Assembly (NCBI RefSeq): GCF_000949455.1
Contig: NZ_JXXK01000042.1
Location: 1-26,796, forward strand
Origin: Ruthenibacterium lactatiformans
GTDB taxonomy: Bacteria > Bacillota > Clostridia > Oscillospirales > Ruminococcaceae
Length of the DNA: 26,796 nucleotides
Direction: 5' to 3'
A program made the position numbers and the translations under genes. A model generated the notes under the pieces. It ran no database searches and was not told the origin of the DNA. It worked only from the letters and a program-made list of their open reading frames with translations. Positions 1-8,701 of the stretch are shown in pieces; the first letter of the stretch is position 1, and every line of letters begins with the position of its first letter.

Positions 1-300
1 ACTTCCTACATGCAGTATCTGGAGACGGATATGACGGCTTACATTGAAAAATGTGAGAAGCGAATGCTTGGCAGTTTCAGTGTCTTAAATCGCCGGATGG
101 CCGATTACAAAGGAAAGCCAATACTGGAGAAGGTTGATAAGTCCACCCATACAGAGAAGATCGGGAGACTCATTGATACTCTGAGCAGCAGTGAAGAGTC
201 CTCTACAAGGAAGTCTCTTCGTCATGCGCTGCATGAGGCTACCAGTAAAGCGGAATATTATATCACGGCAGATGGCAGCATGTATGCCAAGGTAGTGTAA
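1..300 (+). CDS. brxC: Probable BrxC C-terminus (5' end outside window)
   Basis: The reading frame is open from base 1 and ends at TAA 298-300, so only about the last 99 residues of a larger protein are present. The fragment is helical and charged, with no signal peptide, membrane segment or catalytic motif. Its identity rests on position: in BREX type 1 the large AAA+ ATPase gene brxC precedes pglX, and here pglX, pglZ and brxL follow in the standard order. An internal ATG at 10 could be mistaken for a start, but the frame is already open before it and no Shine-Dalgarno is visible. BrxC (about 1200 aa) is thought to be an ATPase working with PglX, PglZ and BrxB. It could instead be another protein inserted in the operon; the sequence alone does not settle this. 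Confidence 0.55.
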   Translation, partial: TSYMQYLETDMTAYIEKCEKRMLGSFSVLNRRMADYKGKPILEKVDKSTHTEKIGRLIDTLSSSEESSTRKSLRHALHEATSKAEYYITADGSMYAKVV

Positions 301-332
301 ATTAAGATTCCCCTATGTCAGGAGGTGTGAAC

Positions 333-947
333 GTGGCAAATCCGAAATGCCCAAGGTGCGGCAGCGCCAATACAGCGAGATATTTATATGGGATGCCTGC
401 CTTTAGTGAAGAGCTGGAAAAGAAATTGAATGCCGGTACAGTTGTTCTGGGCGGCTGCATGATTCATGAGCGGCAGCCACGGTTTCTGTGCAATGCCTGT
501 AAAAGGTCTTTTGGAGCTACTGCGTTCACTAAGGATGGTTCTGAGCTTATTCCACTCATTTCATCAATTTCCTTTTCGGTTGGAGGTTTCTTTGACGGAT
601 ATACACAGATTGAATTTCGTAGGACGGCTGGAGGCGCAGAATATGCTGTTTCAGACCGATTTACAAGTTCAGAAGTAAGAACGATGCCTGATAAAGAGTG
701 GACAGAACTTGTTGATAGGCTATATAACCATCTTTTCCTTGATGATTGGAAGAGACGGTATGTTGATGAAGGTGTGCTGGATGGTACTCAGTGGGAATTG
801 ACCGTCCAGTTGGATAAGAAACGTAAGCGAGAGTATTATGGATCGAATATGTATCCGGCATATTGGAAGCGATTGAACAAGCTGTTTCAGCCTTACATGA
901 CGGAAGCGGAGATTCCAATGGATGATAAAGGAGCCGAAGGAGAATAG
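333..947 (+). CDS. Zinc-ribbon protein of unknown function between brxC and pglX
   Basis: A 205-residue protein with two Cys pairs, CPRC at residues 6-9 and CNAC at 53-56, which can form a treble-clef/zinc-ribbon site; the rest looks like a small alpha/beta domain. I chose GTG 333 because AGGAGGT at 320-326 sits 6 bases before it. The ATG at 315 lies upstream of that ribosome binding site and has none of its own. It starts 32 bases after the probable brxC stop and ends 2 bases before the pglX start, so it is co-transcribed with BREX. It is not one of the six core BREX type 1 proteins. An accessory nucleic-acid-binding or restriction-modulating role is possible but is inference from position only. 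Confidence 0.8.
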   Translation: MANPKCPRCGSANTARYLYGMPAFSEELEKKLNAGTVVLGGCMIHERQPRFLCNACKRSFGATAFTKDGSELIPLISSISFSVGGFFDGYTQIEFRRTAGGAEYAVSDRFTSSEVRTMPDKEWTELVDRLYNHLFLDDWKRRYVDEGVLDGTQWELTVQLDKKRKREYYGSNMYPAYWKRLNKLFQPYMTEAEIPMDDKGAEGE

Positions 948-949
948 AG

Positions 950-3900
950 ATGAACAAAACAGCGATTAAAAACTTTGCGGTTTGGGCGAGAAATAAGCTG
1001 ATTGCAGATATTACTTACCGTGCCGGACTCATGGGCATTACGGAGGATGGGATCAAATCAGCCCTCCCCCAGTCCAGCAAAGATGTGGAATTTTATGATA
1101 TTGGAACAAAAGAACCGTACAGCATTACCGGCGAGGCCGTGCGCCAGCGCAGAAAGCTGGCAGAACTGATCGGCCAGAAAGCCAAGTCCTCTGACTATAA
1201 AACGGCATACCGCAGTGTGCTGGAAGAAGTGGCCTACACTTGGTTCAACCGGCTGATTGCCATTCGGTTTATGGAGGTCAATGATTATCTTCCCTCCCGG
1301 ATTCGTGTGCTTTCTTCCGAAAGCAAGAGCAAACTGGAGCCGGATCTGGTGACAACACCCTTTGATGCGGAGCTGGAACTGACCGAAGCTGAGACCGAAA
1401 CTGTCATGCGCCTGAAAACGGACAATCAGGTGGATGACCTGTTCCGCCTGCTCTTTATCAAACAGTGCAATGCCTTAAACAAGGTGCTGCCCCAGCTGTT
1501 TGAGAAAACAGCGGATTATTCGGAGTTGCTGCTGAATGTCTCCGTGACCGATCAGGACGGTGTGGTGTACCATCTGGTGCATGACATTGACGAAGATGAC
1601 TTCAACATCGAAAAAGGCGGTCAGGTGGAGATCATCGGCTGGCTGTATCAGTATTACAACACGGAGCCAAAGGATGAAGCCTTTGCCCTGCTGAAAAAGA
1701 ATGTGAAGATCACCAAGGAGCGTATCCCAGCAGCCACCCAGTTGTTTACGCCGGATTGGATCGTGCGCTATATGGTGGAGAACAGCCTTGGCCGCCTGTG
1801 GCTGGAAGGCCACCCGAACAATGAGCTGAAAGCCGGATGGAAGTATTATCTGGACGAAGCAGAGCAGGAAGCGGATGTGGAAGCACAGCTTGCCAAGATC
1901 CGGGAAGAATATAAGGCAATTCAGCCGGTGGACATCAAAGTGATCGATCCTTGCATGGGCAGCGGTCATATTTTGGTGTACGCCTTTGATGTACTGATGC
2001 AGATCTATGAGGCTGCCGGATATACCCAGAGAGAGGCAGCCAAGAGCATCTTGGAGAACAACCTGTATGGGCTGGATATTGATGACCGAGCTTTCCAGCT
2101 GGCGTACTTTGCCGTGATGATGAAGGCACGGCAATATAACCGCCGCATTTTGAATGGGGAGACGGATTGCCATGTCTATTCCATTCAGGAGAGCAATACG
2201 GGCAATCGTAACCACCTGAAGTACCTTGGTGCTGGCATGGACGAGCTGGAGCGCAACAATGCACTGAATCAGCTTACCGGCCTGCTGGATACCTTTGTGG
2301 ATGCCAAGGAATACGGCTCTATCCTGAATGTAGATGCCTGTGATTGGGACTTGTTGCGCCGGTTTGTAGAGCAGAGCGGTGAAGACGGGCAGATGTCGAT
2401 GGACTCCTTTGGACTGGAGGATACCAAGGATCAGCTGCGAGGGCTGGTTGATATTGGACAGGCAATGGCGCAGAAGTATGATGTGGTGGTGACGAATCCG
2501 CCGTATATGGGTGCAAGGAACATGGGTGATAGGTTAAGTAATTACATTAAATATCACTACTCAGATTATAAATCCGATTTGTTTTCTGTGTTTGTTGTAC
2601 GTTGTTCAAAAATGGTGAATAAACAGGGCTATTTGGGCTTTTTAACTCCTTATGTTTGGATGTTTTTGCAAAGCTACGAAAAAATGAGAACATTTTTGTA
2701 TCAAGATGAAACTATAGAAACGTTAATTCAATTTGAATATTCAGCATTCGAGGAAGCAACAGTCCCTATTTGCACATTTGTAATAAACAATGAAAGAGTG
2801 GGGAAAAGAGGCTGCTATTTACGTCTTACTGATTTTACTGGTGGAATGGAAATTCAGCGTAAAAGAATGCTGGAGGCAGTCCAAAACAAAAAGTGTGGGT
2901 ATTATTTCGAAGCCGATACTGAATTGTTCTCAAAAGTCCCTGGAAGCCCAGTTGCATACTGGTTGAGTAAAAAACTAATATCTGTTTTCGATAATCCAAA
3001 GATCGGAGAAATTGCATATTCAAAACAAGGACTAGCTACAGCTGACAACAATCGCTTCCTAAGATTATGGCATGAAGTTAATAAGGTGCATATAAACTTT
3101 ACTGCAACATCTCATGAAGAGGCGTTACAATCAAATGTAAAATGGTTCCCATACAATAAGGGCGGAGAGTTTAGGAAATGGTACGGGAACAATGATTATG
3201 TGGTTAATTGGGAGAACAATGGATATGAAATAAAGCACTTTGTCGATGATAAAGGAAAGTTGCGTTCACGCCCTCAGAATCTTGACTTTATGTTTAGGCC
3301 TTCAGCAAGTTGGTCAGACATTACATCCAGCGCAAATGCATTTAGATATAAGCCAGAAGGAAATTTGTTTGATATTACAGGCATGAGTTTGTTTTCAACC
3401 GATGCTCTTTTCTATTTACTGGCGCTATGCAACACAAAGATTGTTAGAGAGATATTGAAGGTAGTGGCACCAACCATGCATTGTCAGTGCGGAGATGTAG
3501 CAAATATACCTGTAATATATGCGAAAGGGAAAAAAGCGATCATTGATTCACTGGTTGAAGAAAATATCAGTTTATCAAAACAAGACTGGGACTCCTTTGA
3601 AACCTCATGGGATTTCCAGCGTCACCCGCTGCTTTGCGGTTGTTCCACCATCGAAGCCGCCTATGCTCAGTGGGAAGCAGCCTGCAACGACCGCTTCAAC
3701 CAACTCAAGCGCAACGAGGAAGAGCTGAACCGCATCTTCATTGACATCTACGGCTTGCAGGACGAACTAACGCCCGAAGTGGAGGACAAAGATGTGACCG
3801 TCCGCAAGGCTGACCTTGGACGGGACATCCACAGCCTGATCTCCTACGCCGTGGGCTGCATGTTTGGCCGCTATTCACTGGATGTGGATGGCCTTGCCTA

Positions 3901-4564
3901 TGCAGGTGGAGAGTGGGATGACAGCAAATACAGCAGCTTTATTCCGGACAAGGATAACATCCTGCCCATTACGGATGAAGAATATTTCCCCGATGATATT
4001 GTCGGCCTGTTCTGTGCATGGCTGAAAAGGGTCTACGGCGAGGACACGCTGGAGGACAATCTGGACTTTATCGCCAAGGCACTGGGAAATAAGGGCAATA
4101 CCAGCCGGGAGATCATCCGCAATTACTTCCTGAATGACTTCTTCAAGGATCATTGCCAGACCTATTCCGTTACCGGATCCGGCAAGCGCCCGATTTACTG
4201 GCTTTTTGACAGCGGCAAACAGAATGGCTTCAAGGCGCTGATCTATATGCACCGCTATGACGAGAACACTATTGGCAACCTGCGCATTGACTACCTGCAC
4301 CGCATGGAGCGTGTCTATGACAATGAGATCGCCCGGATGCAGGACATCATCGACAACAGCAAAGTTGCCCGTGAAGTGACACAGGCCACCAAGCGCCGGG
4401 AGAAGCTGCAAAAGCAGCTGAAAGAGTGCAAAGAGTACGATGAACGCATTGCCCATCTTGCCCTTGCCCGGATTCCCATTGATCTGGATGATGGCGTGAA
4501 GGTCAACTATGAGAAAGTCCAGACCGTGGACGGCGTAAAATACCCGGTATTGGCAAAGATTTGA
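950..4564 (+). CDS. pglX: BREX adenine-specific DNA methyltransferase PglX
   Basis: A 1204-residue protein, the usual size for BREX type 1 PglX. The S-adenosylmethionine motif DPCMGSG is at residues 333-339 and the gamma-class N6-adenine catalytic motif NPPY at 516-519. A helical N-terminal region precedes the methyltransferase fold, and a charged coiled-coil-like region rich in Lys/Glu precedes the end (about residues 1110-1170). PglX methylates one strand of a non-palindromic site, marking self DNA and guiding exclusion of unmodified phage DNA. Bases about 2515-3600 (residues about 523-884, just after NPPY and covering the expected target-recognition region) are visibly A+T-richer with different codon choice from both flanks, suggesting replacement by recombination. 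The reading frame is intact throughout. The start ATG has GGAG about 8 bases upstream. Confidence 0.95.
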   Translation: MNKTAIKNFAVWARNKLIADITYRAGLMGITEDGIKSALPQSSKDVEFYDIGTKEPYSITGEAVRQRRKLAELIGQKAKSSDYKTAYRSVLEEVAYTWFNRLIAIRFMEVNDYLPSRIRVLSSESKSKLEPDLVTTPFDAELELTEAETETVMRLKTDNQVDDLFRLLFIKQCNALNKVLPQLFEKTADYSELLLNVSVTDQDGVVYHLVHDIDEDDFNIEKGGQVEIIGWLYQYYNTEPKDEAFALLKKNVKITKERIPAATQLFTPDWIVRYMVENSLGRLWLEGHPNNELKAGWKYYLDEAEQEADVEAQLAKIREEYKAIQPVDIKVIDPCMGSGHILVYAFDVLMQIYEAAGYTQREAAKSILENNLYGLDIDDRAFQLAYFAVMMKARQYNRRILNGETDCHVYSIQESNTGNRNHLKYLGAGMDELERNNALNQLTGLLDTFVDAKEYGSILNVDACDWDLLRRFVEQSGEDGQMSMDSFGLEDTKDQLRGLVDIGQAMAQKYDVVVTNPPYMGARNMGDRLSNYIKYHYSDYKSDLFSVFVVRCSKMVNKQGYLGFLTPYVWMFLQSYEKMRTFLYQDETIETLIQFEYSAFEEATVPICTFVINNERVGKRGCYLRLTDFTGGMEIQRKRMLEAVQNKKCGYYFEADTELFSKVPGSPVAYWLSKKLISVFDNPKIGEIAYSKQGLATADNNRFLRLWHEVNKVHINFTATSHEEALQSNVKWFPYNKGGEFRKWYGNNDYVVNWENNGYEIKHFVDDKGKLRSRPQNLDFMFRPSASWSDITSSANAFRYKPEGNLFDITGMSLFSTDALFYLLALCNTKIVREILKVVAPTMHCQCGDVANIPVIYAKGKKAIIDSLVEENISLSKQDWDSFETSWDFQRHPLLCGCSTIEAAYAQWEAACNDRFNQLKRNEEELNRIFIDIYGLQDELTPEVEDKDVTVRKADLGRDIHSLISYAVGCMFGRYSLDVDGLAYAGGEWDDSKYSSFIPDKDNILPITDEEYFPDDIVGLFCAWLKRVYGEDTLEDNLDFIAKALGNKGNTSREIIRNYFLNDFFKDHCQTYSVTGSGKRPIYWLFDSGKQNGFKALIYMHRYDENTIGNLRIDYLHRMERVYDNEIARMQDIIDNSKVAREVTQATKRREKLQKQLKECKEYDERIAHLALARIPIDLDDGVKVNYEKVQTVDGVKYPVLAKI

Positions 4565-4669
4565 TTTCCAGTTTGCAGTGCAGATGGCTGATGGCGCAGC
4601 ATTCGTGAAAGCTCGCTTTCTAAGAAGGCTGGGACAGCAGACATCTATAGGGCGAATGCCCTTTCATGA

Positions 4670-4694
4670 ATAAAATGCGGTTTTTGCATTTTAT
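4670..4694 (+). promoter_or_regulatory. Hairpin in the pglX-AlbA_2 gap
   Basis: The 176-base gap after pglX holds a perfect 9-bp inverted repeat, ATAAAATGC (4670-4678) and GCATTTTAT (4686-4694), with a 7-base loop. A small GGGC-GAAT-GCCC hairpin lies directly before it (4650-4661). There is no T-run after the long stem, so it is not a standard intrinsic terminator. It could be an mRNA processing or stability element separating pglX from the downstream genes, or an operator for the winged-helix protein encoded next. No convincing promoter is visible in the gap. Confidence 0.45.
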
Positions 4695-4740
4695 GAATAA
4701 GCACTGCAAACAATAACAAAAAGCGTTTGGAGGGATGACA

Positions 4741-6165
4741 ATGGAAAAGGATACGCTGTTTTCTGGCGAGTCCGTCAATGTGGAATATAAAGTCGCTGTT
4801 CCGAAGGACAGTGCAAAATACATGAAGACAGTGGTGGCTTATGCCAATGGCCGTGGCGGCAAAATCATTTTTGGCGTGGATGATAAGACGCTGGAAGTGG
4901 TGGGCATGGATACGGACAGCATCTTCCAGACGATTGATGCCATTACCAATGCGATCTCGGATAGCTGTGAACCGACCATTCTTCCGGATATAACCTTGCA
5001 GACCGTAGAGGATAAGACCGTCATCGTGGTGGAGATCTTCCCCGGTAAGATGCGGCCATACTATATCAAGTCCAAGGGTATGGTCAGTGGCACCTATGTC
5101 CGGTCAGCTGGAACCACAAGGCCGGTAGCCGATTACATGTTGAAAGAGCTGATTCTGGAAGGCCAGAACCGCTATTATGACTGTGAGGTTTGCGAAGGCC
5201 TGACAGTAACACCAGAGGATATTGAACGCCTCTGCGCTGAAATGAAGGCCACGGCGATCCGCAATACCCTGACCGAAGGCGAGAAGCTGAAAGTCAAGGA
5301 CGTGACGCAGAATGTGCTGATTTCTTGGGGCGTTTTGGCTGAAAAAGATGGAGCTATTGTTCCTACCAATGCTTATGCACTGCTCACCGGACAGGCAAGG
5401 TTCCAGCCGGTCATCCAGTGCGCCGTTTTCAAAGGCAAAGACCGGGCGTATTTTGTAGACAGGCGGGAATTTGAAGGTTCCATCCAAGACCAGATGGAAG
5501 CCACTTTCCAGTATGTGCTGGAGAAGATCAATCGTGGAATGCGGATACAGGGCATGTACCGGCAGGATATGTACGAGCTGCCAGTGGACAGTGTGCGGGA
5601 GATGATCGCAAATTCCGTGGCTCACCGGTCATATCTGGAGCCGGGTAACATCCAAGTGGCGCTCTTTGATGACCGTTTGGAGGTCACTTCCCCCGGTATG
5701 CTGCTGAATGGTGTTTCCATCAAGAAGATGAAGGAAGGCTATTCCAAGCCCCGGAACCGTGCCATTGCCTCTGCCTTTGCTTACATGAAGATCATTGAAA
5801 AATGGGGCAGCGGCATTCCCCGGATCCTCCGTGAGTGCAGCGAGTATGGCTTACCCGAACCTGAGTTTATTGATTTTGACGGGGATTTCCGGGTGAATAT
5901 GTACCGGCAGCTCCCGGAAAAAGATTGGTCTCATACCGATGATACCAAACATGATACCAATGATACCATTTCCGAAAATGATACCAAAGTCCTGAACCTG
6001 ATCCGGGAGAATCCGTCTATCACACAGGCTGAGTTGAAAGAGAAATTGCAGGTGTCCATCGTGACCGTAAAGCGGCTGATGGCTGATCTGCAAAAGCGAG
6101 GTCTGATTGAGCGGCAAGGCTCCAGCAGAAAGGGAAAATGGATCATTATCGGTCAGAAGGAGTAG
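4741..6165 (+). CDS. AlbA_2 / HATPase_c_4 / winged-helix regulator-like ATP-binding protein
   Basis: A 475-residue protein with three parts. Residues about 5-130 are an AlbA_2 (Schlafen-type) domain with the VEYK...AYANGRGGKIIFGVDD pattern. Residues about 240-400 are a HATPase_c_4-like region with an N-box-like EMIANSVAHR (287-296) and GSGIPRI. A Thr/Asp-rich linker then leads to a C-terminal winged helix with the ITQAELKEKL...VTVKRLMADL pattern. The start is ATG 4741, six bases after GGAGGG; the ATG at 4735 abuts that site and is too close. The linker is encoded by four copies of the 9-mer ATGATACCA (5939, 5951, 5960, 5978). Placed between pglX and pglZ, it is an accessory BREX gene, perhaps controlling BREX expression or acting as an extra nucleic-acid effector; the choice is unresolved. 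Confidence 0.85.
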   Translation: MEKDTLFSGESVNVEYKVAVPKDSAKYMKTVVAYANGRGGKIIFGVDDKTLEVVGMDTDSIFQTIDAITNAISDSCEPTILPDITLQTVEDKTVIVVEIFPGKMRPYYIKSKGMVSGTYVRSAGTTRPVADYMLKELILEGQNRYYDCEVCEGLTVTPEDIERLCAEMKATAIRNTLTEGEKLKVKDVTQNVLISWGVLAEKDGAIVPTNAYALLTGQARFQPVIQCAVFKGKDRAYFVDRREFEGSIQDQMEATFQYVLEKINRGMRIQGMYRQDMYELPVDSVREMIANSVAHRSYLEPGNIQVALFDDRLEVTSPGMLLNGVSIKKMKEGYSKPRNRAIASAFAYMKIIEKWGSGIPRILRECSEYGLPEPEFIDFDGDFRVNMYRQLPEKDWSHTDDTKHDTNDTISENDTKVLNLIRENPSITQAELKEKLQVSIVTVKRLMADLQKRGLIERQGSSRKGKWIIIGQKE

Positions 6166-6168
6166 CAG

Positions 6169-8688
6169 ATGGCAGAGTTAAACCTAAAACAGATTATTGA
6201 CCGGCTGAATGAAGAATTCACCGGTGATACCCGCAAGCTGGTATTCTGGTATGATGACAAGGCGGATTTTGCAGAGGACATTGATTCTGTAGAGTTGAAA
6301 AACGCCAAGATTTTGAAGCTGGAACCGGGCAACCAGTTTGCTACGAAATATTTTCTGGAGCGTCAGGATAAGACTACCAATTACCTGATCTATGCTCCGT
6401 TTCCAAAACCGGATGTGCGAGAGAACCACTTGGAGGACACCATGTTGTATTCCAAGCGTTTCTTCGCTGACCGTGCTTCTCTGCTGACCGTTGATCTGGG
6501 CATTGACCAGAAGTATAAGCAGGTTATAGAAAAGCACATCAAGTTCTTTGCAAACAAGGAGCGCACCAGCCGGTTTTACGATTTGGAGATTGAAAATTTC
6601 AATGAAGAGAATATTCTGATCGGTCTCATGAGCGCTGTGTGCCGTACCCGTACCTGCTCTTTTGACGAAGTGATCCGGGTGCTGCTGACGGACGATAAGC
6701 TGGAAGACAACAAGTTTCTTGCTGAGTTTGAGAAGTATGATCTGCTACCTGCTTTTTGGAAATTCTGTGAGCAGCAGTTTGGCTATAACGACAACAAGCC
6801 CACATTAGAAAAATTGGTAGTGACATTGTTCATCACCTATGCGGATAAATATATTCAAAAGGAGCTGCCCAAGGCTTGGCAGACCTTTATTTCCTATAAG
6901 TCCGGGAACATCATTGCGTTTCTCGACAGCCTGATGAATAATTACCTGTACCGAGAGCGTTATGATGAATTGTCCGCCCATGTGGCTGCTGGTCTGAACG
7001 TGGAACAGGGTTTGAAAGAATACACCCCAGAAACGCTGGTGGAATGCGATTCCTTTGCTCAGATCGACATCATAATTCTGCACTGGCTGACAGATCGTTT
7101 GCTGGCAGAGGATACGGGTGCAAAGCTGGGCAACCATCCAATTCCGGAAATTTGCGAGATGCGTTCCAAGATGCACTTTGGAACTAAGTATGCAGCAGCC
7201 TATGAGATGCTGAGCAGCGCTTACAGCCTGATTATAGCGGTTAATTATGCCTGCCCGGAAGACTTCAAGTCCATCATCCGGCAATATGCAGAGAAGGACT
7301 ACCAGATTGACAGCAAGTACCGGAGCTTCTACACCTGCTATGATAAACTGGAGAATACCGGAGCCTTTGAAGAGCTGCGAGATCTGGTAGAGAACATCTA
7401 CACCAATGAGTATCTTGGCAAGCTGCTTCCCCTGTGGAATAGCGCTATTATGGAGGCAGATGCCCTTACAGCACTTCCCCTCCAGCGAAACTTTTACAGC
7501 CGTTTTGTCCGTGGAAACAAGGACAGGACAGTGGTCATCATCTCGGATGCTATGCGATATGAAGTTGGACGAGAGCTGTTCCAGCGGATGCTGGACGATC
7601 CGAAGTGTACCGCTAAAATGGAACCGATGCTCAGCACCCTGCCTTCCTATACAAGGCTGGGTATGGCAGCACTGCTTCCCCATACTTCTCTGGAACTTAC
7701 GGATGACGGGAAAGAGCTGGTGGACGGTGTATATTGTACGGATCTGGCTTCCCGGCAGACCGTTCTGCAGGGGACGGTGCCAGAGAGCTGCTGTGTCCAG
7801 TTTGACGAGATTAAGAACATGAAAAAGACTGCCTTGCGGGAGGTCTTTACCGGCAAACAGGTGGTCTATGTGTATCATGATCAGATAGATGTACGTGGAG
7901 AGCATACCGAAGATGAAGTCTTTGTGGCTTGTGAAGAGGCCGTGGCGGAGATCGCAGACCTGATCCGCAAAATCTCCACCAACGCTAACACCCTCCACTT
8001 CATTGTGACCGCTGACCACGGCTTTATTTACAAGCGGGATAAGGTGACAGAGAGTGATAAGATCGGCGGAGTATCTGATAAAAACAGCATTGTCAAGCGG
8101 CGGTACATCGTTTCTTCTCAGCCGGTCATGGAAGATGGTGTATGCAACCTGAGTTTGGGTTATATTCTCGGTAATGAGGACAGCAAGGTTGTCTCCTTCC
8201 CATGCAGTACCAGCGTGTTTAAGACACCCGGCAGCGGTGGGCAGAATTACGTGCATGGCGGTTCTTCACCACAAGAGATGCTGGTGCCAGTCATCGACAT
8301 CAAAATGGAAAAAGGTCACATGGAGACAAAGACAGTTCAGATTATGCTGGTCAGTCTCATTCAGAAGATTACCAATCTGATCACTACGCTGGATTTCATC
8401 CAGTCGGAACCGGTCAGTGATGTGGTGAAAGCAACCACCTTCCGGCTTTATTTTGTGTCGGAAGATGGCGAGAAGATTTCCAATGAGAACATTTATGTAG
8501 CAGACAATCGTGATCCCGCCTCCCAAAACCGGATTTTCCGGATGCGGTTCACCTTCAAGAATAAAAAATATGACAAGGACAAGCACTATTATCTGGTGGC
8601 CTATGATGACAGTAATGATTTGGAGGTATTCCGTCATGCAGTCGTTATGGATCTGGCCTTCGCAGATGACTTTGGTTTTGGCCTGTAA
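6169..8688 (+). CDS. pglZ: BREX alkaline-phosphatase-superfamily protein PglZ
   Basis: An 839-residue protein of the size typical of BREX type 1 PglZ. The alkaline-phosphatase-like core shows VVIISDAMRYEVG with the putative metal-binding Asp460, and TADHGF with Asp616-His617. The N-terminal ~450 residues are helical, and the C-terminal part after about residue 700 is a beta-rich domain. PglZ is a defining component of BREX and Pgl systems, required for defence; the enzymatic activity of related proteins is phosphodiesterase/nuclease-like, and the true substrate is uncertain. The start ATG follows the stop of the preceding gene by 3 bases, with AAGGAG upstream, so translation is probably coupled. 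No frameshift or missing motif is seen. Confidence 0.95.
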   Translation: MAELNLKQIIDRLNEEFTGDTRKLVFWYDDKADFAEDIDSVELKNAKILKLEPGNQFATKYFLERQDKTTNYLIYAPFPKPDVRENHLEDTMLYSKRFFADRASLLTVDLGIDQKYKQVIEKHIKFFANKERTSRFYDLEIENFNEENILIGLMSAVCRTRTCSFDEVIRVLLTDDKLEDNKFLAEFEKYDLLPAFWKFCEQQFGYNDNKPTLEKLVVTLFITYADKYIQKELPKAWQTFISYKSGNIIAFLDSLMNNYLYRERYDELSAHVAAGLNVEQGLKEYTPETLVECDSFAQIDIIILHWLTDRLLAEDTGAKLGNHPIPEICEMRSKMHFGTKYAAAYEMLSSAYSLIIAVNYACPEDFKSIIRQYAEKDYQIDSKYRSFYTCYDKLENTGAFEELRDLVENIYTNEYLGKLLPLWNSAIMEADALTALPLQRNFYSRFVRGNKDRTVVIISDAMRYEVGRELFQRMLDDPKCTAKMEPMLSTLPSYTRLGMAALLPHTSLELTDDGKELVDGVYCTDLASRQTVLQGTVPESCCVQFDEIKNMKKTALREVFTGKQVVYVYHDQIDVRGEHTEDEVFVACEEAVAEIADLIRKISTNANTLHFIVTADHGFIYKRDKVTESDKIGGVSDKNSIVKRRYIVSSQPVMEDGVCNLSLGYILGNEDSKVVSFPCSTSVFKTPGSGGQNYVHGGSSPQEMLVPVIDIKMEKGHMETKTVQIMLVSLIQKITNLITTLDFIQSEPVSDVVKATTFRLYFVSEDGEKISNENIYVADNRDPASQNRIFRMRFTFKNKKYDKDKHYYLVAYDDSNDLEVFRHAVVMDLAFADDFGFGL

Positions 8689-8701
8689 GGGGTGAAGAAA
8701 G

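Noticed and set aside
1475..2215. A 246-codon minus-strand frame inside pglX
   Set aside because: Shadow of the methyltransferase frame, His/Gln-rich as expected for a reversed coding strand, with no start signal.
5939..5986. The ATGATACCA repeats as a frameshifting phase-variation switch
   Set aside because: The unit is nine bases, so slippage keeps the frame; only linker length would change.
6805..8256. A 483-codon open frame on the minus strand opposite pglZ
   Set aside because: It is fully inside pglZ, has no ribosome binding site or recognisable domain, and its composition is that of a reversed coding frame.
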